In this document: one piece after another, positions 41,613 through 49,842 of the stretch
Position numbering within the stretch: the first letter of the stretch is position 1
Layout: every line of letters starts with the position of its first letter
Source: Candidatus Woesearchaeota archaeon
GTDB taxonomy: Archaea > Nanobdellota > Nanobdellia > Woesearchaeales > GW2011-AR4
DNA length: 64,000 bases
Assembly (NCBI GenBank): GCA_016185945.1
Contig: JACPMR010000015.1
Span: 71,256 to 135,255, forward strand
Reading direction: 5' to 3'
The notes under the pieces: generated by a model
What the model saw: the letters and a program-made list of their open reading frames with translations, nothing else
What the model was told of the DNA's origin: nothing
Database searches by the model: none
Translations under genes and position numbers: made by a program

Positions 41613-42731
41613 ATGAAATACAAGATTGCAGTTTTCCCAGGTGACGGTGTAGGTCCTGAATTGATAAACGAGGGGATTAAAGTAATTGAAAAAGCTGCTG
41701 AGCTTGACAAATTTATAATTGAGTGCGTTAAATATCCTAATGGCACAGAGCATTATCTTGAAACAAAAGAATTGCTGAATGAAAAAATATTGAAAGAGAT
41801 AAAAGCAAATTGTAATGCAGTCTATTGCGGAACTTTTGACAATTCTGTCAAGGAAATTAATGGAATTAGGAGTTTGATAAGGGATTATTTTGACCACTTT
41901 GTATGCCTCAGGCCTATAAAGCTGCTGCCAAGCGTTGAAAGCCTGATTGCAGGCAAAACACATGAGGACATAGATTTTATTCTTATAAGGGAGAATACAG
42001 AGGATTTTTATGTAGGAACAACGGGAAGAGCAAAAAACGGCAAAAACAGGAACCAGCATGAAATCAGTAATAGCGCTTTCAAGGCAAAGTTTAGTGTGGG
42101 CATAGAGACAAAGGGCAGTGAAATAGCGTATCAAATAGGTATTTTGAGTAAAAGGGGATGTGAGAGAATAATAAGGTTTGCTTTTGAATACGCAAAAAAC
42201 AAAAATAAAAAAATAACTGCTGTTGACAAAGCGAATGTCATCGAGGCATATAATTTCTGGCGGGAAAATGTTGAGAAAGTTGCACAGGAATACAAAGGCA
42301 CTGACTATGAGTTTAATTTGATAGACGCTGCTGTCATGAATTTTATAAGGCAGCCAGAGAAATACCAAGTCATAGTTGCCCCTAACATGTTCGGGGACAT
42401 TTTAAGTGATTTGGGAACAATGCTGCAAGGCGGATTGGCATTTGCCGCCCAAGGCAACATAAATCCAGAAGGAATTTCAATGTTTGAGCCAATACATGGG
42501 TGCGCTGCAAAGCTTAAAGGGCAGGGCATTGTAAATCCCATTGCCACGATATGGGCAGGCGCATTGATGTTGGAAAATTTGGGGCAGAAAGAATCGAGTG
42601 AACTTATAATCAAGGCAATCGAAACTGTTTTGAAAGAAGGTAGGACAAGAACGCAAGACTTAGACGGGCATAACACGACATCAGAGATGGGAGACGCAAT
42701 TGTTGACAAATTGGTTGAGATTCATGATTAA
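41613..42731 (+). CDS. Isocitrate/isopropylmalate-type dehydrogenase
   Basis: A 372-residue NAD(P)-dependent beta-decarboxylating dehydrogenase. KIAVFPGDGVGPELINEGIK opens it; the substrate arginines lie in YFDHFVCLRPIKLLP; the catalytic Tyr/Lys follow in IRENTEDFYVG and AVDKANVIEA. The metal/substrate aspartates are in VAPNMFGDILSDLGTMLQGG, and GHNTTSEMGDAI ends it. Isocitrate, 3-isopropylmalate, tartrate and homoisocitrate are all possible substrates; I cannot choose. The nearby branched-chain aminotransferase makes isopropylmalate attractive, but no other leucine genes are visible here. Confidence 0.9.
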   Translation: MKYKIAVFPGDGVGPELINEGIKVIEKAAELDKFIIECVKYPNGTEHYLETKELLNEKILKEIKANCNAVYCGTFDNSVKEINGIRSLIRDYFDHFVCLRPIKLLPSVESLIAGKTHEDIDFILIRENTEDFYVGTTGRAKNGKNRNQHEISNSAFKAKFSVGIETKGSEIAYQIGILSKRGCERIIRFAFEYAKNKNKKITAVDKANVIEAYNFWRENVEKVAQEYKGTDYEFNLIDAAVMNFIRQPEKYQVIVAPNMFGDILSDLGTMLQGGLAFAAQGNINPEGISMFEPIHGCAAKLKGQGIVNPIATIWAGALMLENLGQKESSELIIKAIETVLKEGRTRTQDLDGHNTTSEMGDAIVDKLVEIHD

Positions 42732-42828
42732 AGTTTTTTGAGAACAATTTAATTGAAAAATAAAAACAATTAGTTAATAAAAATCAAAAAACAAATCTAA
42801 TAAAATTTAAACAAAATAAGAGCGTCCT

Positions 42829-42867
42829 TTAGATTTATAAGCGTGATAAAGGATACCTGCTTTTGAA
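42829..42867 (+). repeat. R1 leader element, copy b
   Basis: A second copy of the R1 element, AGAGCGTCCTTTAG...ATACCTGCTTTTG. Flanks are identical to copy a while the loop differs. It ends about 19 bases before the ATG of the ketopantoate reductase gene, so it lies in that gene's 5' leader. It shares the GCTTTTG end with R2, found upstream of thiL. Confidence 0.65.
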
Positions 42868-42885
42868 GTATTAGTAAAAACTAAA

Positions 42886-43767
42886 ATGAAAATCATAGTT
42901 CTTGGTGCTGGGGCAATTGGAAGCTTGTACGGCGCGAAGCTATCTTACTATAATGATGTTATTTTGGTAGGGAAAAAAGGGCATGTCAACAAAATAAACA
43001 AAAATGGATTGAAAGTTACTGGTTTGGAGAACAAAACATATCGCTTGAAAGCAACTACAAAAACAGAAGGTATTAAAGGCAACACATTGATTTTATTGAC
43101 GACAAAGGTTCAGGACAGCGCAAAGGCAATAAACGGCATTAAAAAAATAATCAAAAAAGATACTATAATTCTCTGCCTGCAGAATGGGCTTTACAGCGAG
43201 AATATTGTAAAGAGAATTGTAGGCAAAAAGTGCTTGGTATTGCGTGGCATCACAAATGTAGGCGCTGTTTTTCTGGAGCCGGGGATTGTCCAGTACAACG
43301 GCAGGAGCTACACCTTGATTGAAAAAAGCCCTAAAAGCAGGGAAATGGCAGAAAATTTCAGGAATTCCGGGTTGGATTGCAATGTCTCTGATAATATCAA
43401 AGCTGACCTGTGGAGAAAGCTGATATTAAATTGCGTGCTTAATCCTATCAGCGCAATTTTAAGGGTTGAGAACAGGGGGATTGCTGATGAAAATTTGAAT
43501 CCGTTAAAAAAGCTGATTGTGGACGAATGCCTTAAAGTTGCCAGAAAAGATGGTGTTATTTTTAATATTGACTTTGTAAAAAAAATAAATAAGGGAATAA
43601 AAAACTCAAAAAACCTGTCGTCTATGCTTCAGGATTTAATGAAAGGAAAGAAGACAGAAATTGATTATCTGAATGATGCTGTTGCAAAGCTTGGGAAAAA
43701 ATACGGGATTGAATGTCCTGCGAATGAAATTATGACAATGATTATCAAGGAGATGGAAAATCAATAG
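42886..43767 (+). CDS. panE: 2-dehydropantoate 2-reductase (ApbA/PanE family)
   Basis: A 293-residue NADPH-dependent reductase that makes pantoate for coenzyme A. The Rossmann motif is IIVLGAGAIGSLYGAKL, followed by LLTTKVQDSAKAINGI, and LCLQNGLYSENIV. The catalytic lysine/asparagine region is ADLWRKLILNCVLNPISAIL. Length and motifs fit the ketopantoate reductase family, though some family members reduce other 2-keto acids. It starts a plus-strand group with nadK and ilvE, and the R1 element lies in its leader. Confidence 0.9.
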   Translation: MKIIVLGAGAIGSLYGAKLSYYNDVILVGKKGHVNKINKNGLKVTGLENKTYRLKATTKTEGIKGNTLILLTTKVQDSAKAINGIKKIIKKDTIILCLQNGLYSENIVKRIVGKKCLVLRGITNVGAVFLEPGIVQYNGRSYTLIEKSPKSREMAENFRNSGLDCNVSDNIKADLWRKLILNCVLNPISAILRVENRGIADENLNPLKKLIVDECLKVARKDGVIFNIDFVKKINKGIKNSKNLSSMLQDLMKGKKTEIDYLNDAVAKLGKKYGIECPANEIMTMIIKEMENQ

Positions 43768-43809
43768 TTATACAAATATTTAAATACGCATTTTAATTCA
43801 ATTTTCTCT

Positions 43810-44598
43810 ATGAAACTCAATAGGGTTTTGGTTGTCTATACTACTCCCAGGACAAAAGAGCAGAAATCCACGCTTGACATAGTCAAAAGGACATTGAAAA
43901 AATACAAAATAAATTTCAAACTTGCCAACAGGGACAGATTAAGCAAAAAGCAATTTTTCGATAAGGATTTGGTAATGGCTGTTGGCGGCGACGGGACTTT
44001 TTTGAGAGCTGCCCAATTTGTTGGCAGGCAGTTGATGTTTGGAGTGAATGCAGACCCAAAAAATAAAGAAGGCTTTTTCATGAAATCGGATAAAAAAAAT
44101 TTTGGGAGAGAATTGAAGAATATATTGAAGGGAAAAATTAAAATCAAAAAACTTCCAAGATTGGAAGCGTACATAAACAACAAAAAAATTGAGACATATG
44201 CATTGAATGAGTTTTTTATCGGGGCAAGAAAGTCTTATCATGCTGCAAAATACGTTATACAAATCAATGGCAGAAAAGAAAGGCAGAAAAGCAGCGGCAT
44301 TCTAATAACAACCCCTGCAGGCAGCCATGCATGGGCAAAGTCATGCTGCAGCAAAACATTGCCTTTGGATTCAAGAGGATTCCAGTTTGTTGTTCGCGAG
44401 CCTTATGAAGGAAATGTTTTCAAAAACTATAAATTGAAGTATAATGCGCTAAGCAAAAATCAAAAAGTAAATGTGACTTCAGAGATGCTTGGTGGAATTA
44501 TACTAGCTGATTCTGTCGGCAAAGAGAATAATTTTAAAAATGGGAGCAAAGCAATCATAAAACTTTCGAACAACTACATCAGCGCAATATGGCTATAA
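43810..44598 (+). CDS. nadK: NAD kinase
   Basis: A 262-residue NAD kinase that produces NADP. The ATP/NAD-binding GGDGTFLRAAQFVG is the hallmark, followed by LNEFFIGARKSYH (usual NE motif) and GILITTPAGSHAWAK, in place of the common TPTGS. The C-terminal part has the expected ligand-binding strands. It follows panE by 42 bases and its 3' end overlaps ilvE by 10 bases, so the two are translationally linked. NADP produced here would serve the neighbouring reductases and DXR. Confidence 0.92.
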   Translation: MKLNRVLVVYTTPRTKEQKSTLDIVKRTLKKYKINFKLANRDRLSKKQFFDKDLVMAVGGDGTFLRAAQFVGRQLMFGVNADPKNKEGFFMKSDKKNFGRELKNILKGKIKIKKLPRLEAYINNKKIETYALNEFFIGARKSYHAAKYVIQINGRKERQKSSGILITTPAGSHAWAKSCCSKTLPLDSRGFQFVVREPYEGNVFKNYKLKYNALSKNQKVNVTSEMLGGIILADSVGKENNFKNGSKAIIKLSNNYISAIWL

Positions 44599-45491
44599 AA
44601 AAATCTAAGTTCATCTGGATGGATGGGAAGTTTGTAAAGTGGGAAGAAGCCAAAGTGCATATTCTGACTCATGCAATACACTACGGAAGCGCTGTATTTG
44701 AGGGCATTCATTCCTACAAAACTGAAAAAGGGACTGCAATTTTCAGGTTAGATATCCATATTGACAGGCTATTCCGTTCTGCAAATGCCATTAGCATGAA
44801 TGTTAAATTTACAAAAAAACAATTGAGAGAAGCAATAAAAAAACTGGTGAAGACAAACAAAATACAGGATGGTTACATACGCCCAATTGCTTATTATGGT
44901 TACGGCAATATCGGAGTTTTTCCAAAGGATGTTCCAACAAATATTTCCATCATTGCAATACCCTGGGGGCATTATTATTCAAAGGATTTGAGCATTATGA
45001 ATTCAAGATACAGAAGGCATTCTGAAAAATCTGCTGTTTACGGGACAAAGATAAGCGGAAATTACGCCAATTCTATACTTGCAATGTACGAGGCAAGGAA
45101 AAAGGGCTATGACGAAGCCTTGATGCTGGATTTGAATGATTATGTTTCCGAAGGGCCTGCTGAAAATATTTTTCTAGTTAAAAATGGCAGTTTGATAGCG
45201 CCTGAAAGCAGAAGTGCCCTGCCCGGCATAACAAGAGATTCTATAATAAAAATCTGCAAAGATTTGGGAATTAAAGTATATGTCAGAAAAGTGAAATTAA
45301 AAGAATTGAAAAATGCTAATGAATTGTTTTATTGCGGAACTGCAACTGAAGTTGCTCCAATAATCTCGGTTGATGGGAAAAAAATAGGGGACGGAAAAGC
45401 AGGAAAAATAACATTGATGATTAAGGAAAGATATATTGATATTGTAAGGGGGAACAACAAGAAATATATTAAATGGCTTACTTTTGTTTAA
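44589..45491 (+). CDS. ilvE: Branched-chain amino acid aminotransferase
   Basis: A 300-residue class IV PLP enzyme. KFIWMDGKFVKWEEAKVHIL, HYGSAVFEGIHSYKTEKGTA, the PLP lysine in ISGNYANSILAMYEARKKGY (the K is in GTKISGNY), and DEALMLDLNDYVSEGPAENI are typical of IlvE. It transfers amino groups to branched-chain 2-keto acids. Related D-amino-acid transaminases are excluded by the GIHSY and EGPAEN motifs. It overlaps nadK by ten bases. Confidence 0.94.
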   Translation: MAIKKSKFIWMDGKFVKWEEAKVHILTHAIHYGSAVFEGIHSYKTEKGTAIFRLDIHIDRLFRSANAISMNVKFTKKQLREAIKKLVKTNKIQDGYIRPIAYYGYGNIGVFPKDVPTNISIIAIPWGHYYSKDLSIMNSRYRRHSEKSAVYGTKISGNYANSILAMYEARKKGYDEALMLDLNDYVSEGPAENIFLVKNGSLIAPESRSALPGITRDSIIKICKDLGIKVYVRKVKLKELKNANELFYCGTATEVAPIISVDGKKIGDGKAGKITLMIKERYIDIVRGNNKKYIKWLTFV

Positions 45492-45544
45492 AGTAAGTTT
45501 AGGATGAAAAATTTAAAATTAATTAAAATAAAAACAATAATCAC

Positions 45545-45597
45545 GAGAGCGACTTTGAGATTCACAGCGTGAAGGAAGTAAACCGCTTTTGATGTTA
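45545..45597 (+). repeat. R2 leader element, copy b
   Basis: A close copy of the element at 21380: GAGAGCGACTTTGAGATTCAC...GTAAACCGCTTTTGATGTT. Differences (TTCAC versus TTTAC) preserve pairing with GTGAA. It ends about 13 bases before the ATG of thiL and so forms its 5' leader. Confidence 0.7.
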
Positions 45598-45610
45598 GAT
45601 TGATTAAAAC

Positions 45611-46582
45611 ATGAGAATAAAAGATATTGGGGGTGAGTTTGCACTGATTGAAAGGATAAGAAAAAAGACTAAGCTCTACTCTAAAGATGTTGTTGCCGGC
45701 ATTGGGGATGATGCCGCTGTTTTAAGTTATGATAAAAATAATTACTTGCTTTTTACAACTGACGCACTGATTGAAAATGCCCATTTTTCGTTGAAATATT
45801 CGACTCCTGAGCAGATTGGAATGAAAGCAATAGAGCAGAATGTAAGCGACATAGCTGCAATGGGTGGCTTGCCGAAATTTGCTGTCATTTCGCTTTCTCT
45901 TCCAAAAAATATCAATGTTAAATTTGTTGACGGGTTGTATGATGGAATAAACAAAAAAGCGAAAAAATACAAAATAAGCATTGTTGGCGGCAACATAACT
46001 CATTCAAAAGAAATTGTTGTTAATGTTGCCTTATTGGGCTTTGTTGAGAAAAATTATCTGGCATTAAGAAGTAGGGCAAAAATTGGTGATTTGATTTTTT
46101 GTTCTGGTAATGTTGGAAAGTCAACTGCCGGATTAGAGTTACTTAGACACAATAAAAAAGGCAATTCAATTAAATATCACCTAGAACCACAATCAAGATT
46201 GGATTTGGCAAGAAAACTAGTCAAGATTGGCATTAATTCAATGACTGATGTAAGCGACGGAGTTGCGTCTGAAATCAGGCATATTTGTGAGGAATCAAAA
46301 GTTGGAGTTATAATATATGCAGATAAAATCCCAATTTCAAAAAATACAATAGATGATTCCAAAAAGATTGGAAAAAATGCTTTGGATTTTGCCCTTTATG
46401 GCGGAGAAGATTTTGAGTTAGTGTTTACTGCACCGAAAAACAAGGTAAAACAATTAAAAAAATATGATGCTTCAGTAATTGGAGAAACTGTTAATAAAAA
46501 ATATGGGATGAAATTGGTTAAAAACAATAAGGAATATAATTTAGGCAGCGGGTTTGATCATTTTGGTAGAAAAAGGGTTTAG
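45611..46582 (+). CDS. thiL: Thiamine-monophosphate kinase
   Basis: A 323-residue PurM-fold kinase phosphorylating thiamine phosphate to the diphosphate cofactor. The ATP-site motif is VVAGIGDDAAVLSYD, followed by LLFTTDALIENAHFSLKY, and the dimer-interface helix IGMKAIEQNVSDIAAMGGLP. SMTDVSDGVASEIRHIC and YGGEDFELVFTAP are further signatures. Thiamine diphosphate is the cofactor of DXS, the entry enzyme of the MEP cluster in this window. The R2 element lies in its leader. The 3' end overlaps the end of the convergent HDAC-like gene by four bases. Confidence 0.94.
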   Translation: MRIKDIGGEFALIERIRKKTKLYSKDVVAGIGDDAAVLSYDKNNYLLFTTDALIENAHFSLKYSTPEQIGMKAIEQNVSDIAAMGGLPKFAVISLSLPKNINVKFVDGLYDGINKKAKKYKISIVGGNITHSKEIVVNVALLGFVEKNYLALRSRAKIGDLIFCSGNVGKSTAGLELLRHNKKGNSIKYHLEPQSRLDLARKLVKIGINSMTDVSDGVASEIRHICEESKVGVIIYADKIPISKNTIDDSKKIGKNALDFALYGGEDFELVFTAPKNKVKQLKKYDASVIGETVNKKYGMKLVKNNKEYNLGSGFDHFGRKRV

Positions 46583-47544
46583 AGATTCCAGTAACCATCA
46601 TGACTTAATCTCAAATTTTGCATTCTTGAGTCAAACTCTCTCTGCACATTTGCTGCTGATGTTGTTCTTGGTTCTTTGAATTCTAATTTGGATTTTTCAC
46701 TATTGACCCCCATCATAAAAGCTGAAACGCAACGCGGAAGCACTTCAATATTGTATCCACCTTCCAAACATGCAAATATATTCTTAAAGTTACTTGATAG
46801 CATCTTTCCTACCTCATAATATGAGTTTGTAGTTAGATTTAATTGTAATAGTGGGTCGTCTTTATGTCCGTCAAAACCGGCAGAAACTGCAACGACATCT
46901 GGTTTATATTGTTGCTTGATTATTGGGATTATTTTTGACAAAGTATCAATAAAAATATCATCTGAAGAATAAGGAGGCATTGGAATATTTATGGTGAAAT
47001 ATTTGCCTTTTCCTTCACCAACTTCGTTTACCCATCCTGTTCCAGGATATGCCGGAAACTGATGAACTGAAACATATAAAACTTTATCCGTATTGTAGAA
47101 AATGTCTTGGCTTCCATTACCATGATGGCTATCCCAGTCTAATAAGAAAACCTTTTTGCCTCTTTCATTGAGCCATTTGCATGCAATTGCAATGTTGTTG
47201 AACAGGCAGAATCCCATTGCCTTATTGCTTGTAGCATGATGCCCGGGCGGCCTGCACAATGCAAAATTGTTTTCTTTGGCTGCCTTTATCGCTGCACCGA
47301 CTGCATAGCAAGCAACCTCATAGCTTTTTTCATTTGTGTAAGTGTCTGCATCTAAGTTTGTTTCATTTTTAGAGGCATTTTTTATTTTTTCAATATGGCT
47401 ATCATCATAAATCAATTTCAAGTATTTTTCGCCGTTTTCTATCTCTGATTGCTCAAGCTCGCCAAATGCAAGCAATCTTTCTGGGCGCTCTGGATGCTTG
47501 TCTGCCTTGTGTTCAAGAAAAATTTTGTTGTAGATGAGGTGCAT
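46579..47544 (-). CDS. HDAC/AcuC-family zinc deacetylase
   Basis: A 321-residue member of the histone-deacetylase fold family. The zinc and catalytic residues are in LCRPPGHHATSNKAMGFC, LLDWDSHHGNGSQDIF and VSAGFDGHKDDPLLQL, all intact. LYVSVHQFPAYPGTG is the usual loop. In bacteria and archaea such enzymes deacetylate proteins or polyamines; the substrate here is unknown. I start at ATG 47544 (MHLIYNKIFLEHKADKHPER) because translating upstream would run into the SRP RNA gene. Confidence 0.93.
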   Translation of the reverse strand: MHLIYNKIFLEHKADKHPERPERLLAFGELEQSEIENGEKYLKLIYDDSHIEKIKNASKNETNLDADTYTNEKSYEVACYAVGAAIKAAKENNFALCRPPGHHATSNKAMGFCLFNNIAIACKWLNERGKKVFLLDWDSHHGNGSQDIFYNTDKVLYVSVHQFPAYPGTGWVNEVGEGKGKYFTINIPMPPYSSDDIFIDTLSKIIPIIKQQYKPDVVAVSAGFDGHKDDPLLQLNLTTNSYYEVGKMLSSNFKNIFACLEGGYNIEVLPRCVSAFMMGVNSEKSKLEFKEPRTTSAANVQREFDSRMQNLRLSHDGYWNL

Positions 47545-47560
47545 TTTATTAAAATTAAAA

Positions 47561-47861
47561 AGCGGGAGGACGTGCCTGAGAATGGGCAAAAGCAATTGCA
47601 ATTAGCTACCTTGCATCAAGCTCCACTCTGTTTTCCATTAGCACCAGTGCCTGAGATTACCGCTGCTTTAAGTCAACTTTTTTGTTGATTTCTTTCCAGA
47701 CCTTACGGATTTTCAAAGACACAAGTCCAATGGGACAGAGCTTCGACGCCAGAAGCAAGACCAAATACAACAGCAAATGCTGCTTCCCAAGCTTCACCGC
47801 GCCTAAAGCACGTTTGCGCTTATAGGAGAGTGCTAGCTTCCCGGCAGAGTCCTCCCAAGCT
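47561..47861 (-). ncRNA. Signal recognition particle RNA (7S)
   Basis: A 301-nt transcript on the minus strand whose ends pair (GGGAGGAC near the 5' end with GTCCTCCC near the 3' end, plus AGC/GCT). The 5' Alu domain is recognisable, with GCCGGG...CTCCTATAAGCGCAAAC, comparable to CCUGUAACCGGAAACC in other archaea, followed by a GGCGCGG...GAAGC segment. The S domain has the SRP54-binding loop: GGTCT-GGAA-AGA and AGCAGCGG. An extra hairpin of about 22 nt (ATCAAC/GTTGACT) separates the tetraloop stem from AGCAGC. A TTTAAAATCC box lies about 25 bases upstream. Confidence 0.85.
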
Positions 47862-48112
47862 ATAGAATATAGATGGGATTTTAAATGTTATCCTCAATAT
47901 TATTACAAGTATAAATTGATTAATTTTAAATCAACCAATGAGCGACACCTTTTCTGCTTTAGTTATATTGGTACTCCGCCAATCCGTTGCACTAGATTGC
48001 CATATAAATAGTGCCAAAAGCACAAACGGATTACTTTTATCATGTCCAGAATCAAAAAGTCGTTCTATTTTTGGTTGGAAAAAATATCAAAATCATTATA
48101 AAATTTTAATTT

Positions 48113-49021
48113 TCAGACCACCAAAACAACCAAGTACCCTAAAACGCATCCCAAGCTCAAAACAGGCATTGCAGGGTAGAACTTGTTTTCCTGCCCTTTG
48201 AGCAAAAGAAACAATAATGCAATGCTAACAAAAACAGGGATTATCATTGTTTTCAAAAATCCAATTAAAACAGCTTCTTTGAGCATCAATCCTTTCATCA
48301 CGACTCCGGCAAAAATCAAGGTGAATCCAATATCGCCGCCGCCGAGAACAGCAACTTTTAGTTTTGGTTTTTTGGTTTGTAGCTTTTGCGCGGTTTGCTT
48401 CATAGATATTTTTCCTTTTTCATAAGGTATAAATAAGCCGGCAAAAACCTTTGACTTCGACTGGAATTCTGCAAGCTTTATCATGTGCCTTGTCTTAAAA
48501 ACAGCAATATAATCATATATAGATATAACGGCCAAGAGCATAAAAGCTGCGAATAAGTTGAATATATTAACTAAGATTGCGGCTATCCCGCCGTAGATAA
48601 ATATTTCCGATATGTTGTGTATTATTGCATTTGGTTTGTACAGCCTTAAAAGTGAAACAACAACAGCAAGAATGCCTGCGACATAAACATTCAGAAATGC
48701 TGCAAGTGCAACTGATAATGTTATTGACACTGAAAGGAAAAACAGCAATTTCCATATTAGCGTGATGTTTGTTTTGACAATAAACAATAAAAGCAAAGTT
48801 CCAATTAAGACAGCAAGCATAATGTAGATGAACGATGCTGATTGATTTTTTACTTCAGGCCTTTCTAGTCCGTATGGCAATGGCTTAAGCACAATTGTTT
48901 TTGTTTCTATAGTTTTCTTATGGTCAATGTACTGATTGACAACCAGCAAGCCAGTGAATTGTGCCAGAAAGAAAAACAAAACCAAGGCAATAGTTATTTT
49001 CAATATATGCTTCATTTTCAA
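48113..49021 (-). CDS. Presenilin-family intramembrane aspartyl protease
   Basis: A 302-residue membrane protein with about nine helices. The two catalytic motifs of the presenilin/signal-peptide-peptidase family are present: ISIYDYIAVFKTRH (YD) and VAVLGGGDIGFTLIFA (GxGD). The PAL-like motif appears as YPAMPVLSLGC. These enzymes cut transmembrane segments, including signal-peptide remnants. The 250 bases between its end and the SRP RNA contain no convincing gene. The gene is convergent to nothing and is preceded by the AT-rich repeat array. Confidence 0.88.
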   Translation of the reverse strand: MKMKHILKITIALVLFFFLAQFTGLLVVNQYIDHKKTIETKTIVLKPLPYGLERPEVKNQSASFIYIMLAVLIGTLLLLFIVKTNITLIWKLLFFLSVSITLSVALAAFLNVYVAGILAVVVSLLRLYKPNAIIHNISEIFIYGGIAAILVNIFNLFAAFMLLAVISIYDYIAVFKTRHMIKLAEFQSKSKVFAGLFIPYEKGKISMKQTAQKLQTKKPKLKVAVLGGGDIGFTLIFAGVVMKGLMLKEAVLIGFLKTMIIPVFVSIALLFLLLKGQENKFYPAMPVLSLGCVLGYLVVLVV

Positions 49022-49075
49022 TTTTGAGGTTATCTATAGTTAATAAATCCTTCTACTAATTAAAAATTTTATTTT

Positions 49076-49288
49076 CTTATATAATAAGATATTTTACTTA
49101 ATTAATAGGATATATTTACTTAAATAATAAGATATTAACTTATATAATAGGAGATTAATCTTATATAATAGGAATTTAAGTACATTTAAAAATCTTATAA
49201 AATAGGATTTATTCTTATATAATAAGAAAACTATTTGTTGTATTTATCAAAAAGAAAGATTTATATACATATTACCTACATAATAAGA
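49076..49288 (+). repeat. Phased array of eight 14-bp direct repeats
   Basis: Copies of CTTATATAATA(A/G)GA begin at 49076, 49097, 49119, 49139, 49160, 49194, 49214 and about 49275. Most starts are 20-22 bases apart, i.e. two helical turns, so all sites face one side of the DNA. The last copy ends 17 bases before the start codon of the double-HTH protein. This resembles an operator array or iterons. The words also look like TATA boxes (TATATAATA), so the array may carry several promoters. Confidence 0.8.
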
Positions 49289-49305
49289 AAGATAAGCTGC
49301 TTGAA

Positions 49306-49842
49306 ATGGGACTGCAGAAAAAGAATAATAATTCGGAAATTGATTGGGTTATTTCTAAGTTCAAAGAGCTCTCAAAAGAAGAAAAAATAGAGTTGATTTG
49401 TTATTTTTTGAATGAATTGAAAAGGCAGCATGATGTAAGCGAGCATGAATTATTAGTCAAAAAAGAGATTGGCATTCCTATTGGGGTTTTTGCCAGTGAC
49501 ATGTTGAGTTCCCTTGAATCAATTGTGAAATATATGAAAGAAGATTTAAAGCTGAAATTTTCAAAGATTGCGAAGCTGCTCAACAGAAGCAACAAGACAA
49601 TTTGGGCAACCTACCATAATGTTGCCAAGAAAATGCCTTCTTCTTTCGGAGACATTTCAAGAGAGATTATTATTCCTGTTTCCAATTTTGCCGACAGGAA
49701 ATTCTCGACTTTGGAAAGCGTTGTTGCATTCATCAAGGATCTTGATTACACAAATCATGAGGTTGCGCTGATGCTTCGCTTAGACGACAGAACAATATGG
49801 ACGGTTTATGACAGGATAAAAAATAAAAGAGGCGTGAAATGA
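49306..49842 (+). CDS. Double helix-turn-helix regulator-like protein, copy 1
   Basis: A 178-residue protein with a helical N-terminus (KELSKEEKIELICYFLNELK) and two internal repeats. Each repeat has the form IPVG/SxFA..-x-LESIV..-helix-turn-helix: KFSKIAKLLNRSNKTIWATY and NHEVALMLRLDDRTIWTVYD. The conserved 'IW-(A/T)-x-Y' ends each recognition helix. It shares this organisation with the protein at 52661. It sits directly behind the phased repeat array and its stop overlaps the surface-protein start (ATGA), so it probably binds the array and controls the operon. I do not recognise a named family. Confidence 0.78.
   Translation: MGLQKKNNNSEIDWVISKFKELSKEEKIELICYFLNELKRQHDVSEHELLVKKEIGIPIGVFASDMLSSLESIVKYMKEDLKLKFSKIAKLLNRSNKTIWATYHNVAKKMPSSFGDISREIIIPVSNFADRKFSTLESVVAFIKDLDYTNHEVALMLRLDDRTIWTVYDRIKNKRGVK

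Noticed and set aside
47938-48201. Plus-strand frame of 87 codons between SRP RNA and the presenilin-like gene
   Set aside because: Half overlaps the protease gene antisense; no protein-like pattern and no ribosome-binding site.
49076-49288. AT-rich direct repeats considered as a CRISPR array
   Set aside because: Repeats are only 14 bp, spacers 6-8 bp, no cas genes nearby; the phasing fits operators or iterons better.
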